NCBI GenBank assembly: GCA_947503335.1
Contig: CANNCY010000001.1
Location: forward strand, 310,001 to 374,000
Direction of reading: 5' to 3'
From: an uncultured Pseudomonadales bacterium
Lineage (GTDB): Bacteria > Pseudomonadota > Gammaproteobacteria > Pseudomonadales > CANNCY01
Length of the DNA stretch: 64,000 nt
A program made the position numbers and the translations under genes. Every line of letters begins with the position of its first letter. Within the stretch, counting starts at the first letter, position 1. Shown in pieces: positions 17,960 to 26,618 of the stretch. The notes below the pieces were generated by a model. The model saw only the letters and a program-made list of their open reading frames with translations, was not told where the DNA came from and ran no database searches.

Positions 17960-18916
17960 ATGAGTGCTCCTTTATTAAATCCAGGTGTGCCCTTTGATGG
18001 CAGTTGGCTTGATGGTCTAAGTCAAAACCAAAGCGCAATCGAGCGCCGCACCGCAACATTAAAAACTCGTCGTTCAGTTAAAAAAGCCCATCAAGCTGCT
18101 TGGTTATTAAAAGCGGTTAGTTGTATTGATTTAACAACACTACACGGCGATGACACGCCAGGGCGAGTTCGTCGATTGTGCGCGAAAGCACGTAACCCAA
18201 TTCGTAAAGATTTAATCGAAGCGCTTGGTGCAGAGTCGTTAAATGTAACCACCGGCGCGGTCTGTGTTTATCATTCGATGGTCGAGACGGCGGTCAAGGC
18301 GTTAGAGGGTTCAAATATTCCTGTGGCAGCTGTGTCTACCGGCTTTCCGGCCTGTATGGCACCCATCGAAACACGCCTTGCCGAGATCAAAGCATCGGTA
18401 GCAGCAGGTGCGACCGAAATAGATATCGTGATTACGCGCCAGTTTGTATTAAACGAACGCTGGCAAGATCTTTATGACGAAGTAAAAGCCTATCGCGAAG
18501 CCTGTGGCGATGCTCACATGAAGGCGATTATTTCGACCGGCCAATTGGCAACTCACAACAATGTTGCCAAGGCGTCGATGGTTTGTATGATGGCCGGCTC
18601 TGACTTTATTAAAACGTCGACGGGTATGGAGTCGGTTAATGCAACGCTCGAAGTATCATTAGTGATGGTTCGAATGATTCGAAAATATTATGAACTGACG
18701 GGTTTTATGGTGGGCTTTAAGCCAGCTGGTGGTATCAGTAAGGCGAAAGACGCCATCGCGTATTTGGTGCTCATCAAAGAAGAATTAGGCCACGACTGGC
18801 TTAACCCCGAAATGTATCGCTTTGGGGCATCAAGCCTATTGGGCGATATCGAACGTCAGTTAGAACACTATGTGACTGGTAGCTATTCGGCTGCTAATCG
18901 TCACCCAATCGCATAG
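17960..18916 (+). CDS. deoC: Deoxyribose-phosphate aldolase, long (eukaryote-like) form
   Basis: Splits 2-deoxyribose-5-phosphate into glyceraldehyde-3-phosphate and acetaldehyde. It has 318 residues, longer than the about 259 of E. coli DeoC and, from memory, the same as human DERA. The three catalytic residues fall at the positions I recall for the human enzyme: Asp155 (in EIDIVI), Lys218 as Schiff-base Lys (IKTSTGM) and Lys254 as proton-relay Lys (GFKPAGG). The extra N-terminal about 60 residues (RRTATLKTRRSVKKAHQ region) are part of this longer class. It starts four bases after deoA. Its toxic product acetaldehyde is probably removed by the dehydrogenase encoded nine bases downstream. Confidence 0.96.
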   Translation: MSAPLLNPGVPFDGSWLDGLSQNQSAIERRTATLKTRRSVKKAHQAAWLLKAVSCIDLTTLHGDDTPGRVRRLCAKARNPIRKDLIEALGAESLNVTTGAVCVYHSMVETAVKALEGSNIPVAAVSTGFPACMAPIETRLAEIKASVAAGATEIDIVITRQFVLNERWQDLYDEVKAYREACGDAHMKAIISTGQLATHNNVAKASMVCMMAGSDFIKTSTGMESVNATLEVSLVMVRMIRKYYELTGFMVGFKPAGGISKAKDAIAYLVLIKEELGHDWLNPEMYRFGASSLLGDIERQLEHYVTGSYSAANRHPIA

Positions 18917-18925
18917 GAAACAACC

Positions 18926-21313
18926 ATGTCTGTAACAGAGATCTTTAACAATATGAGTTACGGTAATGCGCCTGAAGGCACTGCTAAAGCTGATGAGTGG
19001 CTAGCAGCGAATAAAGATGGTTTTTCACATTACATCAATGGCGAGTGGGTACAGCCCGCTGGTGGTAAACGCTTTAAGTCGACCAATCCTGCAACGGGTA
19101 AACAGCTCGCTAAACTCGCCCAAGGTAACGCCGCCGATGTCGATCAGGCAGTAAAGGCCGCAGCGAAAGCCCTGCCAAAGTGGCAAAAACTAGGTGGCCA
19201 TGCTCGCGCCCGCTACCTGTATGCATTGGCGCGTTTACTTCAAAAACATTCTCGTGTGTTTGCGGTGCTTGAAAGCCTTGATAACGGTAAGCCGATACGC
19301 GAAAGCCGTGATATCGATATACCCTTAGCAGTTCGTCATTTCTATCATCATGCTGGTTGGGCGCAGTTGATGGAAAGCGAGTTTGCTGGCTGGCAGTCAG
19401 TGGGTGTTGTTGGGCAGGTGATTCCCTGGAACTTCCCACTATTAATGTTGGCATGGAAGATCGCACCGGCGCTGGCGGCAGGCAATACCGTTGTACTAAA
19501 GCCTGCTGAGTATACGTCGTTAACTGCTTTGAAGTTTGCCGAGCTATGCACCGAAGCCGGTTTACCGGCGGGTGTTGTAAACATCGTAACGGGCGATGGT
19601 GAAACCGGCGCAGAGATTGTTAAGCATGAAGACATTCAAAAGATCGCCTTTACCGGCTCGACTGACGTAGGCCGTTTAATCAAACGCGAAACTGCTGGCA
19701 CAGGCAAGAAACTAACGTTAGAGCTTGGCGGTAAGTCGCCATTCATTGTCTTTGACGATGCCGACTTAGACAGCACCGTTGAAGGCCTGGTTGATGCTAT
19801 TTGGTTTAACCAGGGGCAGGTTTGTTGTGCAGGCTCACGCTTGTTGGTTCAAGAAAGCATCGCCGATCAAATGATTGCTAAGATCAAGGCGCGTATGGCC
19901 AAGCTGACCGTAGGTGACCCGCTTGATAAGAATACCGACGTAGGTGCTATCGTTGACCCAAGCCAACGCAAGCGCATTGATGCGTTGGTTAAGCAAGGTG
20001 TAGAAGAGGGAGCAGAGCTTTGGCAGGCAGAGGGTTGCCCCGATTCAGGGTGCTTCTACCCACCAACACTACTGACCGATGTTGAACAGTGTAATACGGT
20101 AGCGAGTGTCGAGATCTTTGGCCCTGTGCTAAGTGTGATTACCTTTAGAACACAACAAGAAGCAGTTAGCTTAGCCAACAACAGTAACTATGGTTTGGCG
20201 GCTAGTGTTTGGTCTGAAAACGTAAACCGTGCATTGCATGTAGCGCCACAGCTAAAGGCGGGTGTTGTTTGGGTGAATTCGACAAACCAGTTTGATGCTG
20301 CTTGTGGTTTTGGTGGCTATAAAGAATCTGGCCAAGGGCGCGAAGGTGGTAAAGAGGGGATGTACGAATACCTTAAACCTGTTCGCGATAGCAAAGCCAA
20401 AAAAGAAATTGATGTAGTGATGCCAGCGGCGAAAGCGTCTAAAGCGGCAAGTGGAATACCTGCAATCGATCAAACTGCCAAAATGTATATTGGTGGTAAA
20501 CAAGCTCGCCCAGACAGCGGTAATAGCATTACTGTGGTAGGGGCTGATGGTACCGAACTTGGTTTAGTGGGTGAAGGTACTCGTAAAGATATTCGTAACG
20601 CAGTAGAGGCGGCCAACGGTGCAGCGGGTTGGTCAAAAGCGACCGCTCACAATCGCGCACAGATCTTGTTCTATATTGCAGAGAATCTTAGTTATCGCGC
20701 GGGCGAGTTTGCAACGCGTTTACAGGCATCAACGGGCTGCAGTGCTAGTAATGCAAAGCGCGAGGTAGAGGCAAGTATCGAGCGGTTATTCTATTACGGT
20801 GCATGGGCCGACAAATATGACGGCGCGGTGCATCAGCCACCTGTGCGCAGCGTAGCAATTGCTATGAACGAACCGTTAGGTGTTATGGGTATTGGTTGCC
20901 CTGATAGCTTGCCGTTGTTATCAATGATCTCGATGCTCGCACCTGCTATTGCTATGGGTAATCGAGTAGTTCTCGCCCCGTCACAAGCGTACCCGCTAAT
21001 TGCGACCGATTTTTATCAGATTCTAGAAACCTCAGACGTACCGGCTGGCGTTGTTAACATCGTGACTGGCAATCGTGATGAGTTGGTTAAGGTGATGGCC
21101 GATCATTTACAGGTAGAAGGCCTTTGGTATCACGGCTCAGAATCAGGTAGTGAAATGGTTGAACTGGCGTCGGTTGGCAACCTTAAACGTACCTGGGTTA
21201 ACCAAGGTATCGCGCGTGACTGGTTCTCGAACGATGAAGGGCAGGGCAAGTTGTTTTTACAAAACGCTACGCAAGTTAAGAATGTTTGGGTGCCCTATGG
21301 TGATGCGATTTAA
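18926..21313 (+). CDS. Two-domain aldehyde dehydrogenase (active plus degenerate ALDH domain)
   Basis: Protein of 795 residues, against about 490-500 for a single-domain ALDH. Residues about 25-490 form a complete NAD(P)-dependent ALDH domain: GQVIPWNFPLLM, FTGSTDVGR (cofactor loop), LELGGKSPFIVFDDADLD (general-base Glu) and GQVCCAGSR with Cys300-Cys301 (the second is the expected nucleophile). Residues about 505-795 are a second ALDH-like domain that keeps fold elements (GVMGIGCPDSLPLLSM, GNRVVLAPSQAYPL, DVPAGVVNIVTGN) but lacks a Cys-Gly nucleophile loop, so it is probably structural. It follows deoC by nine bases. Oxidation of the acetaldehyde released by DeoC to acetate is the likely role. 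Its end overlaps the end of the convergent lacI-type gene. Confidence 0.9.
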   Translation: MSVTEIFNNMSYGNAPEGTAKADEWLAANKDGFSHYINGEWVQPAGGKRFKSTNPATGKQLAKLAQGNAADVDQAVKAAAKALPKWQKLGGHARARYLYALARLLQKHSRVFAVLESLDNGKPIRESRDIDIPLAVRHFYHHAGWAQLMESEFAGWQSVGVVGQVIPWNFPLLMLAWKIAPALAAGNTVVLKPAEYTSLTALKFAELCTEAGLPAGVVNIVTGDGETGAEIVKHEDIQKIAFTGSTDVGRLIKRETAGTGKKLTLELGGKSPFIVFDDADLDSTVEGLVDAIWFNQGQVCCAGSRLLVQESIADQMIAKIKARMAKLTVGDPLDKNTDVGAIVDPSQRKRIDALVKQGVEEGAELWQAEGCPDSGCFYPPTLLTDVEQCNTVASVEIFGPVLSVITFRTQQEAVSLANNSNYGLAASVWSENVNRALHVAPQLKAGVVWVNSTNQFDAACGFGGYKESGQGREGGKEGMYEYLKPVRDSKAKKEIDVVMPAAKASKAASGIPAIDQTAKMYIGGKQARPDSGNSITVVGADGTELGLVGEGTRKDIRNAVEAANGAAGWSKATAHNRAQILFYIAENLSYRAGEFATRLQASTGCSASNAKREVEASIERLFYYGAWADKYDGAVHQPPVRSVAIAMNEPLGVMGIGCPDSLPLLSMISMLAPAIAMGNRVVLAPSQAYPLIATDFYQILETSDVPAGVVNIVTGNRDELVKVMADHLQVEGLWYHGSESGSEMVELASVGNLKRTWVNQGIARDWFSNDEGQGKLFLQNATQVKNVWVPYGDAI

Positions 21314-22281
21314 ATCGCTTTAGCTGAATCACGCTCAATTAAGTTTACGCCCAGTACAACCGTGTTAATTGGTTTGCTGGGCGTATTTATTTTACCCACC
21401 AATACTTTCATTGCTTCGCGCGCGATCGCTTCAACATCATGATTCACAGTAGTTAGCTTTGGTGTGATTAGCGCAGACCAAGGGATGTTATCGAAGCCAA
21501 TAATAGATACATCGTCTGGTACACGTTTACCTGCGGCTTGAAGAGCTTCGATGGCGCCCACGGCGATTAGGTCGTTCGCGGCAACCACCAATGTAACGTC
21601 GCCAGCGCAAAGCGCATGCTTGGCCTCGTCGGAGAGCGTTGAGGTGAACGGCCCCTCATGTTGCCAAGCTACCTCTAGATGCCCTTTGGCGGCTGCTAAA
21701 AAACCTTCGCGGCGTTGGCGAGCGCTTTCAAGTTCTAAGGGGCCATTAAGTAGGCCAACCTTTTTATGCCCCAATTCAATTGCGTGTTCTGCAACCAGTG
21801 CACCACCTTGAATATAATCACAATGAACAGCATCAAAATTAGGGTGGGGGCGGTCAACTAAGACCGATGGGCAGTTGAGCTCGGCTAGACGCTCAAGCAT
21901 TAGCGAATCACTGGGGCACCAGATGATACCATCAACACCCTGTTGCTCGAGAATATTAAGGCCCTCTTCTTCGATCTCTAGAGAGTTCTGGCAATCAACC
22001 ATAATGACCGAAAAACCGGCTGCTCTAGCGGCTGACTCAATGTTTTGAGCAAGGGCGGGGTAAAAAGGATTAGTTAAATCAGGAATCACCAACCCAAGAC
22101 ACTTGGTTTTGCCAGTGCGCATTGCCTGTGCGCTTCGATTGGGCTTATAGCCAAGCTCTTTTGCTACTGCCTTAATCTGCGCTTTAACATCACTGCTAAC
22201 AGACCCTCTGCCCGTTAAAGCATATGATACCGTAGCAACCGAAACGCCCACTTTGTTTGCAATATCTTTAAGAGTTGCCAT
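21310..22281 (-). CDS. LacI-family transcriptional regulator of the nucleoside genes
   Basis: Repressor of 323 residues from the ATG at 22281. The upstream ATG at 22299 has no ribosome site, and family members start MATLKDIA. The N-terminal helix-turn-helix is KDIANKVGVSVATVSYALTG. A hinge follows (KPNRSAQAMRTGKT), in which the usual minor-groove Leu is Met. The periplasmic-binding-protein-like sensor domain then begins CLGLVIPDLTNPFYPALAQNI and includes GFDNIPWSALITP near the end. The ligand cannot be read from sequence; a nucleoside or deoxyribose phosphate is plausible. The gene is convergent with the aldehyde dehydrogenase gene (stop codons overlap). LacI-type operators with central CG in front of nupC, deoB and deoA/TonB receptor are its likely targets. 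Confidence 0.93.
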   Translation of the reverse strand: MATLKDIANKVGVSVATVSYALTGRGSVSSDVKAQIKAVAKELGYKPNRSAQAMRTGKTKCLGLVIPDLTNPFYPALAQNIESAARAAGFSVIMVDCQNSLEIEEEGLNILEQQGVDGIIWCPSDSLMLERLAELNCPSVLVDRPHPNFDAVHCDYIQGGALVAEHAIELGHKKVGLLNGPLELESARQRREGFLAAAKGHLEVAWQHEGPFTSTLSDEAKHALCAGDVTLVVAANDLIAVGAIEALQAAGKRVPDDVSIIGFDNIPWSALITPKLTTVNHDVEAIAREAMKVLVGKINTPSKPINTVVLGVNLIERDSAKAI

Positions 22282-22366
22282 TAGATCGAACTCGCCCATT
22301 ATGGTACTGATTTATTATTAGGTTATATTGTACGTTTACAGATTTACTTAATAAAGAGAATGCACA

Positions 22367-22849
22367 ATGGCTGCGATTGATATAGATCAATTGGTACAAA
22401 CACTGGCAACTAGGTTAGTTAAACTAGGTGGGCGAGTCGCAACGGCCGAGTCGTGCACCGGCGGTATGATAGCGTCTAATTTTGTAGCTTTGGCAGGTAG
22501 CTCTGAATGGTTTGAAGAGGGTTTTGTTACATACTCGAATCAAGCGAAGCAACGCAGTATTGGTGTTGATGAAAAGCTAATCATGCAGTTTGGTGCAGTA
22601 AGTACGCAGGTGGTTGAGGCAATGGCAAACGGTGCAGCGAAAAGCGCGCAGGTAGACTATGCCGTTGCGACGTCAGGAATCGCCGGCCCCGGTGGCGGTA
22701 CGCCCGATAAGCCTGTAGGTACGGTTTGTATTGCCGCGTATGCAAACGGCTCGGTAGTGAGTATTGTTGAGACATATCGAGGCGATCGTGCGGCAGTACG
22801 AGAGCAAGCTAGCCGCCAAGCAATATTATTATTACTAGAGCAGCTATAG
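22367..22849 (+). CDS. pncC: Nicotinamide-nucleotide amidase (CinA C-terminal domain protein)
   Basis: Single-domain CinA/PncC protein of 160 residues that deamidates NMN to nicotinate mononucleotide in pyridine-nucleotide recycling. Conserved segments are VATAESCTGGMIAS (residues 25-38, with the catalytic Ser), FVTYSNQAKQRSIGV, GAVSTQVVEAMANGA and ATSGIAGPGGGTPDKPVGTV. It lies upstream of recA as in Pseudomonas, although two extra genes separate them here. The start at 22367 has a purine-rich AAAGAGAA region before it. Confidence 0.93.
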   Translation: MAAIDIDQLVQTLATRLVKLGGRVATAESCTGGMIASNFVALAGSSEWFEEGFVTYSNQAKQRSIGVDEKLIMQFGAVSTQVVEAMANGAAKSAQVDYAVATSGIAGPGGGTPDKPVGTVCIAAYANGSVVSIVETYRGDRAAVREQASRQAILLLLEQL

Positions 22850-22878
22850 AGGCTGTCGTTTACTTTTAATAGGAGAGA

Positions 22879-23307
22879 ATGATGAAAGCAATAACCGTAT
22901 TAGCAGCAGTATTAGCGATGTCTTCGACCGCGGTGATGGCGGGCGAAGAAAAAAAGAAGGTGGTTAAAGAGATTCATGAAGACGTAGAAGTATTGGTAGA
23001 AGTAAAAGGTAAAGATGGCGCTGAGCGCAAAACCAAGATTATCGTTAATGGCGAAGAGATTGATCCGAACGATAAAGAAGCGCTAGCGAATCTGCCTAAG
23101 GGTACGCGTATCATGATCGAAAAGGCAGAGTCGGGCGAAGTAATGGAATGGACTGCCGGCGACAAAGAACGCCACCACAAGGTGATTGAGCTAAAGATGG
23201 CCGGCGAAGATGCGCGTTATGAGGCCGCTATGCGCTTGATTCAAGACGGTAACTTCACTAAAGAACAGCGTAAGAAACTGATTAAAGAACTTAAGAAACA
23301 AGGTTAG
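22879..23307 (+). CDS. Small charged secreted protein of unknown function
   Basis: Protein of 142 residues (141 if the second ATG is used) with a clear signal peptide (about 1-22, cleavage after VMA). The mature part is very rich in Lys and Glu. It shows a VLVEVKGKDGAERKTKIIVN strand-like stretch, and its last about 25 residues (DGNFTKEQRKKLIKELKKQ) look helical. No Cys is present in the mature part and I do not recognise the family. A strong GGAGAG site precedes the start. It lies 15 bases before the secreted isoaspartyl peptidase gene, so the two are likely co-expressed; a periplasmic or envelope role is inferred only from the signal peptide. Confidence 0.8.
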   Translation: MMKAITVLAAVLAMSSTAVMAGEEKKKVVKEIHEDVEVLVEVKGKDGAERKTKIIVNGEEIDPNDKEALANLPKGTRIMIEKAESGEVMEWTAGDKERHHKVIELKMAGEDARYEAAMRLIQDGNFTKEQRKKLIKELKKQG

Positions 23308-23322
23308 AAACAAGGTTAAAAG

Positions 23323-24333
23323 ATGAAGATAAGATCGTTTATAGGTAAAGCTGTATTGTCATTGGCTATAACAGGTGGCTTTAGCGCTGTTTCGTTGGCT
23401 GAAGACCCTGTATTTGGCATTGCGATTCATGGCGGTGCTGGCACCATTAAACGATCTAATCTTGCGCCCGAGAAAGAAGCAGAGATAAGAGCCGTACTTA
23501 AACAAGCAAGAGACGCAGGTTATCAAATCTTAGAAACAGGCGGTTCGGGCTTAGAGGCAGTTATCGCAGCTGTCGAAATCCTCGAAAATTCACCTCATTT
23601 TAATGCTGGTAAAGGGGCGGTTTACACCCATGATGGCGAGCACGAGCTAGATGCATCGATTATGCGTGGCGATACCTTGCAGGCCGGCGCTGTTGCAGGT
23701 GTTAAACGGGTAGAGCACCCTATTACACTGGCACGGTTAGTGATGGAGCGTTCACGCCATGTGTTACTGTCAGGTAAAGGCGCAGAACGCTTTGCTGTTA
23801 AGCAGGGCATTAATCTAGTCAATAACGCAATGTTTGATACCGAATTTCGTTACCAGCAGTTGATGCGCTCAAAACAAGCAAGTTTGTCGGTTAATAATTT
23901 GCCCACCGAGTTCAAGGTAGGTACCGTAGGGGCAGTAGCATTAGATAAAGACGGTAATCTATTTGCCGCTACCTCTACAGGCGGCATGACAAACAAACAG
24001 TATGGCCGTATTGGTGACTCGCCAATCATTGGTGCGGGTACCTATGCCAATAATGACTCCTGTGCCGTGTCGGCTACAGGGCACGGCGAATACTTTATTC
24101 GGTATCAGGTAGCTGCCGATATCTGTGCAAGGGTTCGCTACAAGGGCGAATCAGCGCGCAGTGCTGGCGAAGCAGTGATTCATGACGTATTGTTGCCTGC
24201 TGGCGGTACCGGTGGTGTGATCATTATTGACAACAAAGGCAATGTTTCTATGCCTTTCAACACCGCAGGTATGTACCGTGCAAGTCGCACCAGTACTGGT
24301 GAAGACCAAGTCTTAATCTACAAAAAACGATAA
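23323..24333 (+). CDS. Secreted isoaspartyl peptidase/L-asparaginase (Ntn-hydrolase)
   Basis: Plant-type asparaginase (family T2) that cleaves isoaspartyl dipeptides and L-asparagine; 336 residues including a signal peptide (about 1-26), so exported to the periplasm. The precursor cuts itself before a threonine that becomes the nucleophile: the junction VG-TVGAVALD places Thr201 at the start of the beta subunit. Also present are IAIHGGAG at the N-terminus, FNAGKGAVYTHDGEHELDAS, RIGDSPIIGAGTYAN and SATGHGEYFIR, all conserved in the family. The C-terminal GGVIIIDNKGNVSMPFNTAGMYRA completes the fold. It is upstream of recA, with the recA LexA box just after its stop. Confidence 0.92.
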   Translation: MKIRSFIGKAVLSLAITGGFSAVSLAEDPVFGIAIHGGAGTIKRSNLAPEKEAEIRAVLKQARDAGYQILETGGSGLEAVIAAVEILENSPHFNAGKGAVYTHDGEHELDASIMRGDTLQAGAVAGVKRVEHPITLARLVMERSRHVLLSGKGAERFAVKQGINLVNNAMFDTEFRYQQLMRSKQASLSVNNLPTEFKVGTVGAVALDKDGNLFAATSTGGMTNKQYGRIGDSPIIGAGTYANNDSCAVSATGHGEYFIRYQVAADICARVRYKGESARSAGEAVIHDVLLPAGGTGGVIIIDNKGNVSMPFNTAGMYRASRTSTGEDQVLIYKKR

Positions 24334-24345
24334 ATTTTAAAATTA

Positions 24346-24361
24346 CTGTTTATTTGTACAG
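24346..24361. promoter_or_regulatory. LexA (SOS) box of recA
   Basis: CTGTTTATTTGTACAG fits the gammaproteobacterial SOS consensus CTGT-N8-ACAG exactly. A -35-like TTGTAC (24354-24359) overlaps it, with TACATT (24377-24382) 17 bp downstream as a -10 candidate, so LexA would block the promoter directly. Confidence 0.92.
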
Positions 24362-24449
24362 TGTTTTGAGATAAGGTACATTTATTGAACAGTTAATCTG
24401 ATTGGGGCGAAAGTGATAAACTAAGCCTCATACTATTAGGGGAGAGACC

Positions 24450-25475
24450 ATGGACGCCAACAAAGAAAAGGCATTGAGCGCCGCATTACAACAAATCGAG
24501 CGCCAGTTTGGCAAGGGCACAGTGATGCGAATGGGCGATAAAGAAAATGTCGCAATTCCAAGCATCAGCACCGGCAGCCTTGGTCTAGACGTTGCGCTAG
24601 GTGTGGGCGGTTTGCCGAAAGGCCGTATTGTAGAGATTTATGGCCCAGAATCATCAGGTAAAACTACCCTAACGCTACAAGTAATCGCCGAAGCGCAAAA
24701 AGCGGGCGGCACCTGTGCGTTTATCGATGCCGAACACGCATTAGATCCAATTTACGCAGCCAAGCTAGGCGTGAACGTTGACGATCTAATCGTTTCTCAG
24801 CCAGACACTGGTGAGCAAGCATTAGAAGTTGCAGACATGTTAGTGCGCTCTGGCGCCGTTGACGTATTAATCGTTGACTCGGTAGCAGCTCTAACGCCAA
24901 AGGCCGAAATCGAAGGTGAGATGGGTGACCATCACGTAGGTTTGCAGGCACGTTTAATGTCACAAGCGCTACGTAAGATCACCGGTAATATCAAGAACGC
25001 AAACTGCCTGTGTATCTTTATTAACCAGATTCGTATGAAGATCGGTGTAATGTTTGGTAATCCAGAGACCACTACTGGTGGTAACGCACTTAAGTTTTAT
25101 TCATCAGTACGTCTAGATATTCGCCGTACCGGTGCTGTTAAAAACGGTGATGAGGTAATCGGTAACGAGACCCGTGTTAAGGTTGTGAAAAACAAAGTAT
25201 CACCACCATTTACCCAGGCTGAGTTCCAGATCATGTACGGTAAGGGTATCAACCGTATGGGCGAGGTGATTGACCTAGGTGTACAACAGGGCTTAGTAGA
25301 TAAGGCCGGTGCTTGGTATAGCTACAAAGGCGATAAGATCGGTCAAGGTAAGAACAACGCTGTTAAATACCTACAAGAGCACTCTGAGATCGCTAACGAA
25401 ATTGAAACGCAAATTCGTGCAGCTCTGTTACCGCAGCACGATCAGGTCGAAGCCGAAGAAAGCGCTGAAGCCTAA
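24450..25475 (+). CDS. recA: Recombinase RecA
   Basis: Forms ATP-dependent filaments on single-stranded DNA, promotes strand exchange and LexA self-cleavage; 341 residues. Walker A is GPESSGKTT (65-73). Walker B lies in [17 protein letters not shown]. The L1/L2 DNA-binding loops ([19 protein letters not shown] and [15 protein letters not shown]) and the conserved [11 protein letters not shown] are intact. The acidic C-terminal tail (EAEESAEA) is typical of proteobacterial RecA. A strong GGGGAGA site precedes the ATG. The LexA box lies about 90 bp upstream and a terminator follows. No recX follows, unlike in Pseudomonas. Confidence 0.99.
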   Translation: MDANKEKALSAALQQIERQFGKGTVMRMGDKENVAIPSISTGSLGLDVALGVGGLPKGRIVEIYGPESSGKTTLTLQVIAEAQKAGGTCAFIDAEHALDPIYAAKLGVNVDDLIVSQPDTGEQALEVADMLVRSGAVDVLIVDSVAALTPKAEIEGEMGDHHVGLQARLMSQALRKITGNIKNANCLCIFINQIRMKIGVMFGNPETTTGGNALKFYSSVRLDIRRTGAVKNGDEVIGNETRVKVVKNKVSPPFTQAEFQIMYGKGINRMGEVIDLGVQQGLVDKAGAWYSYKGDKIGQGKNNAVKYLQEHSEIANEIETQIRAALLPQHDQVEAEESAEA

Positions 25476-25522
25476 GTGTTAAACTAAGTATTAGACGTTT
25501 GAAAAATCGTTGAATATTGTTA

Positions 25523-25552
25523 AAAAACGCCGCTCAATCGAGCGGCGTTTTT
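25523..25552 (+). terminator. Rho-independent terminator of recA
   Basis: The 13-bp stem AAAAACGCCGCTC / GAGCGGCGTTTTT with an AATC loop ends the recA transcript 48 bases after its stop. Confidence 0.95.
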
Positions 25553-25607
25553 CGTTATAAATGGTCTAGCCTTATAGATAGGTTTATTAAATAGCTACGA
25601 GGCGATT

Positions 25608-25952
25608 ATGGCCGCAAGAAACATTCTACTTAGCACTGTTTTAAGTGCTGCTGCACTCAATGCATACGCTATCTCAAGCGACGGTCACCACGGCCCTTCT
25701 TATGACTGTGACAAGGCTGATGGTTCGGTAGAAGAACTAATATGTAATGACAGCGAGCTGAGCAAGCTAGATTTAGACTTGGCGCATCTCTATATCTCTG
25801 CCCTAAAAGCTACGAAGGGGCAAGAACACCGTACATTAAAAGCGTATCAACGCGGCTGGATAAAGGGGCGAAATGACTGCTGGAAGGCAAATAACATACG
25901 CACCTGTGTTCTTGATGAGTACAATATGCGAATTAAGGAGCTAACCCCTTAA
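25608..25952 (+). CDS. LprI-like (DUF1311) secreted protein
   Basis: Protein of 114 residues with a signal peptide (about 1-21, ending AYA). The mature part has the pattern of the lysozyme-inhibitor LprI N-terminal/DUF1311 family: a DCDKADGSVEELICND start, a STLD-like ELSKLDLDLAHLYISAL stretch, then QRGWIKGRNDCW and a C-terminal TCVLDEYNMRIKEL. Four Cys in the mature part probably form two disulfides. Family members bind or inhibit lysozyme or have unknown periplasmic roles; function is not established here. It has its own short upstream region after the recA terminator and converges with the OmpA-like gene 30 bp away. Confidence 0.75.
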   Translation: MAARNILLSTVLSAAALNAYAISSDGHHGPSYDCDKADGSVEELICNDSELSKLDLDLAHLYISALKATKGQEHRTLKAYQRGWIKGRNDCWKANNIRTCVLDEYNMRIKELTP

Positions 25953-25982
25953 TTCGTATATGTGTTTAAAAAGAGTTTGTCT

Positions 25983-26531
25983 TTAAAAACTTTTTGGTAG
26001 TGGCGCGTAATCTGACTGATTGCTCGGTTGGCGCGGCACTACCTTAACAACTACCTTTTGCGTTTGTGCCAATGCGCTAGGGCTGTCATTTTTAAGTCGT
26101 ATTGACGCATTGCTTCTGTCAGCAACGCGAATCTTGTCTAGGCGAACGCCATTCTCAATTAACATCTCAGCAATTTGGTGACTACGTTCGGTACCAATAT
26201 CGGCTTGTGTGTCATTGAAACCGCTGTACCCTTCAATCAACACAAAGTGATTTTTGTAGCGTTTGGCAAAGCCAATAAGTCGTTCAAACTTCGAGTCTTG
26301 ATTAACAAGTGGCTGATCGTCATTTTGGCCAAATAGAATTGATGATTCGTATTGTTTTTGCCTGGTAGTACGTGTTGGGCAACCTACACCATCAACATTA
26401 GAGTGCTTAGGTGTGTTTTGGCATTGGTCGCGGCTGTCGGCAATGCCATCGCCATCTGAGTCAGGTGCGCTCGCTAAAGAAATCGACGCGACAAGCATTG
26501 ATGTCGCAAATACTAATAGTTTGCTAGCCAT
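25983..26531 (-). CDS. OmpA-like protein with thrombospondin type 3 motif, last gene of the T1SS operon
   Basis: Exported protein of 182 residues: signal peptide (about 1-21), one calcium-binding thrombospondin type 3-like segment (APDSDGDGIADSRDQC ... VGCP, about 22-52), then an OmpA C-terminal-like domain (about 65-170). It lacks the beta-barrel of true OmpA. In the OmpA-like part the usual GHTD is GYSG, so the Asp that binds peptidoglycan diaminopimelate is missing, although the matching Arg (TERS) is kept. It is a paralogue of the protein encoded at 28749-29306 and lies 87 bp after the kinase gene. OmpA-like genes are known beside adhesin type I secretion operons (Shewanella agg/bpf loci). 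A role in holding or gating the exporter is inferred. Confidence 0.8.
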   Translation of the reverse strand: MASKLLVFATSMLVASISLASAPDSDGDGIADSRDQCQNTPKHSNVDGVGCPTRTTRQKQYESSILFGQNDDQPLVNQDSKFERLIGFAKRYKNHFVLIEGYSGFNDTQADIGTERSHQIAEMLIENGVRLDKIRVADRSNASIRLKNDSPSALAQTQKVVVKVVPRQPSNQSDYAPLPKSF

Positions 26532-26618
26532 ACTTCTGTACCTCGTGCAGCAAGTTGAAATGTTGTTATTGTTTTCAACTAGCCTACCAAAGAAGAGGTA
26601 CAGGTATGTATTACATTT

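Noticed and set aside
22326-22339. Autoregulatory LacI operator (ATTGTAC-GTTTACA) before the lacI-type gene
   Set aside because: Only 9 of 14 positions fit the consensus of the other sites; too weak to list.
25953-25982. Terminator between the LprI-like and OmpA-like genes
   Set aside because: AAAAAG/CTTTTT stretches pair only through A-T bases with a long loop; not convincing.
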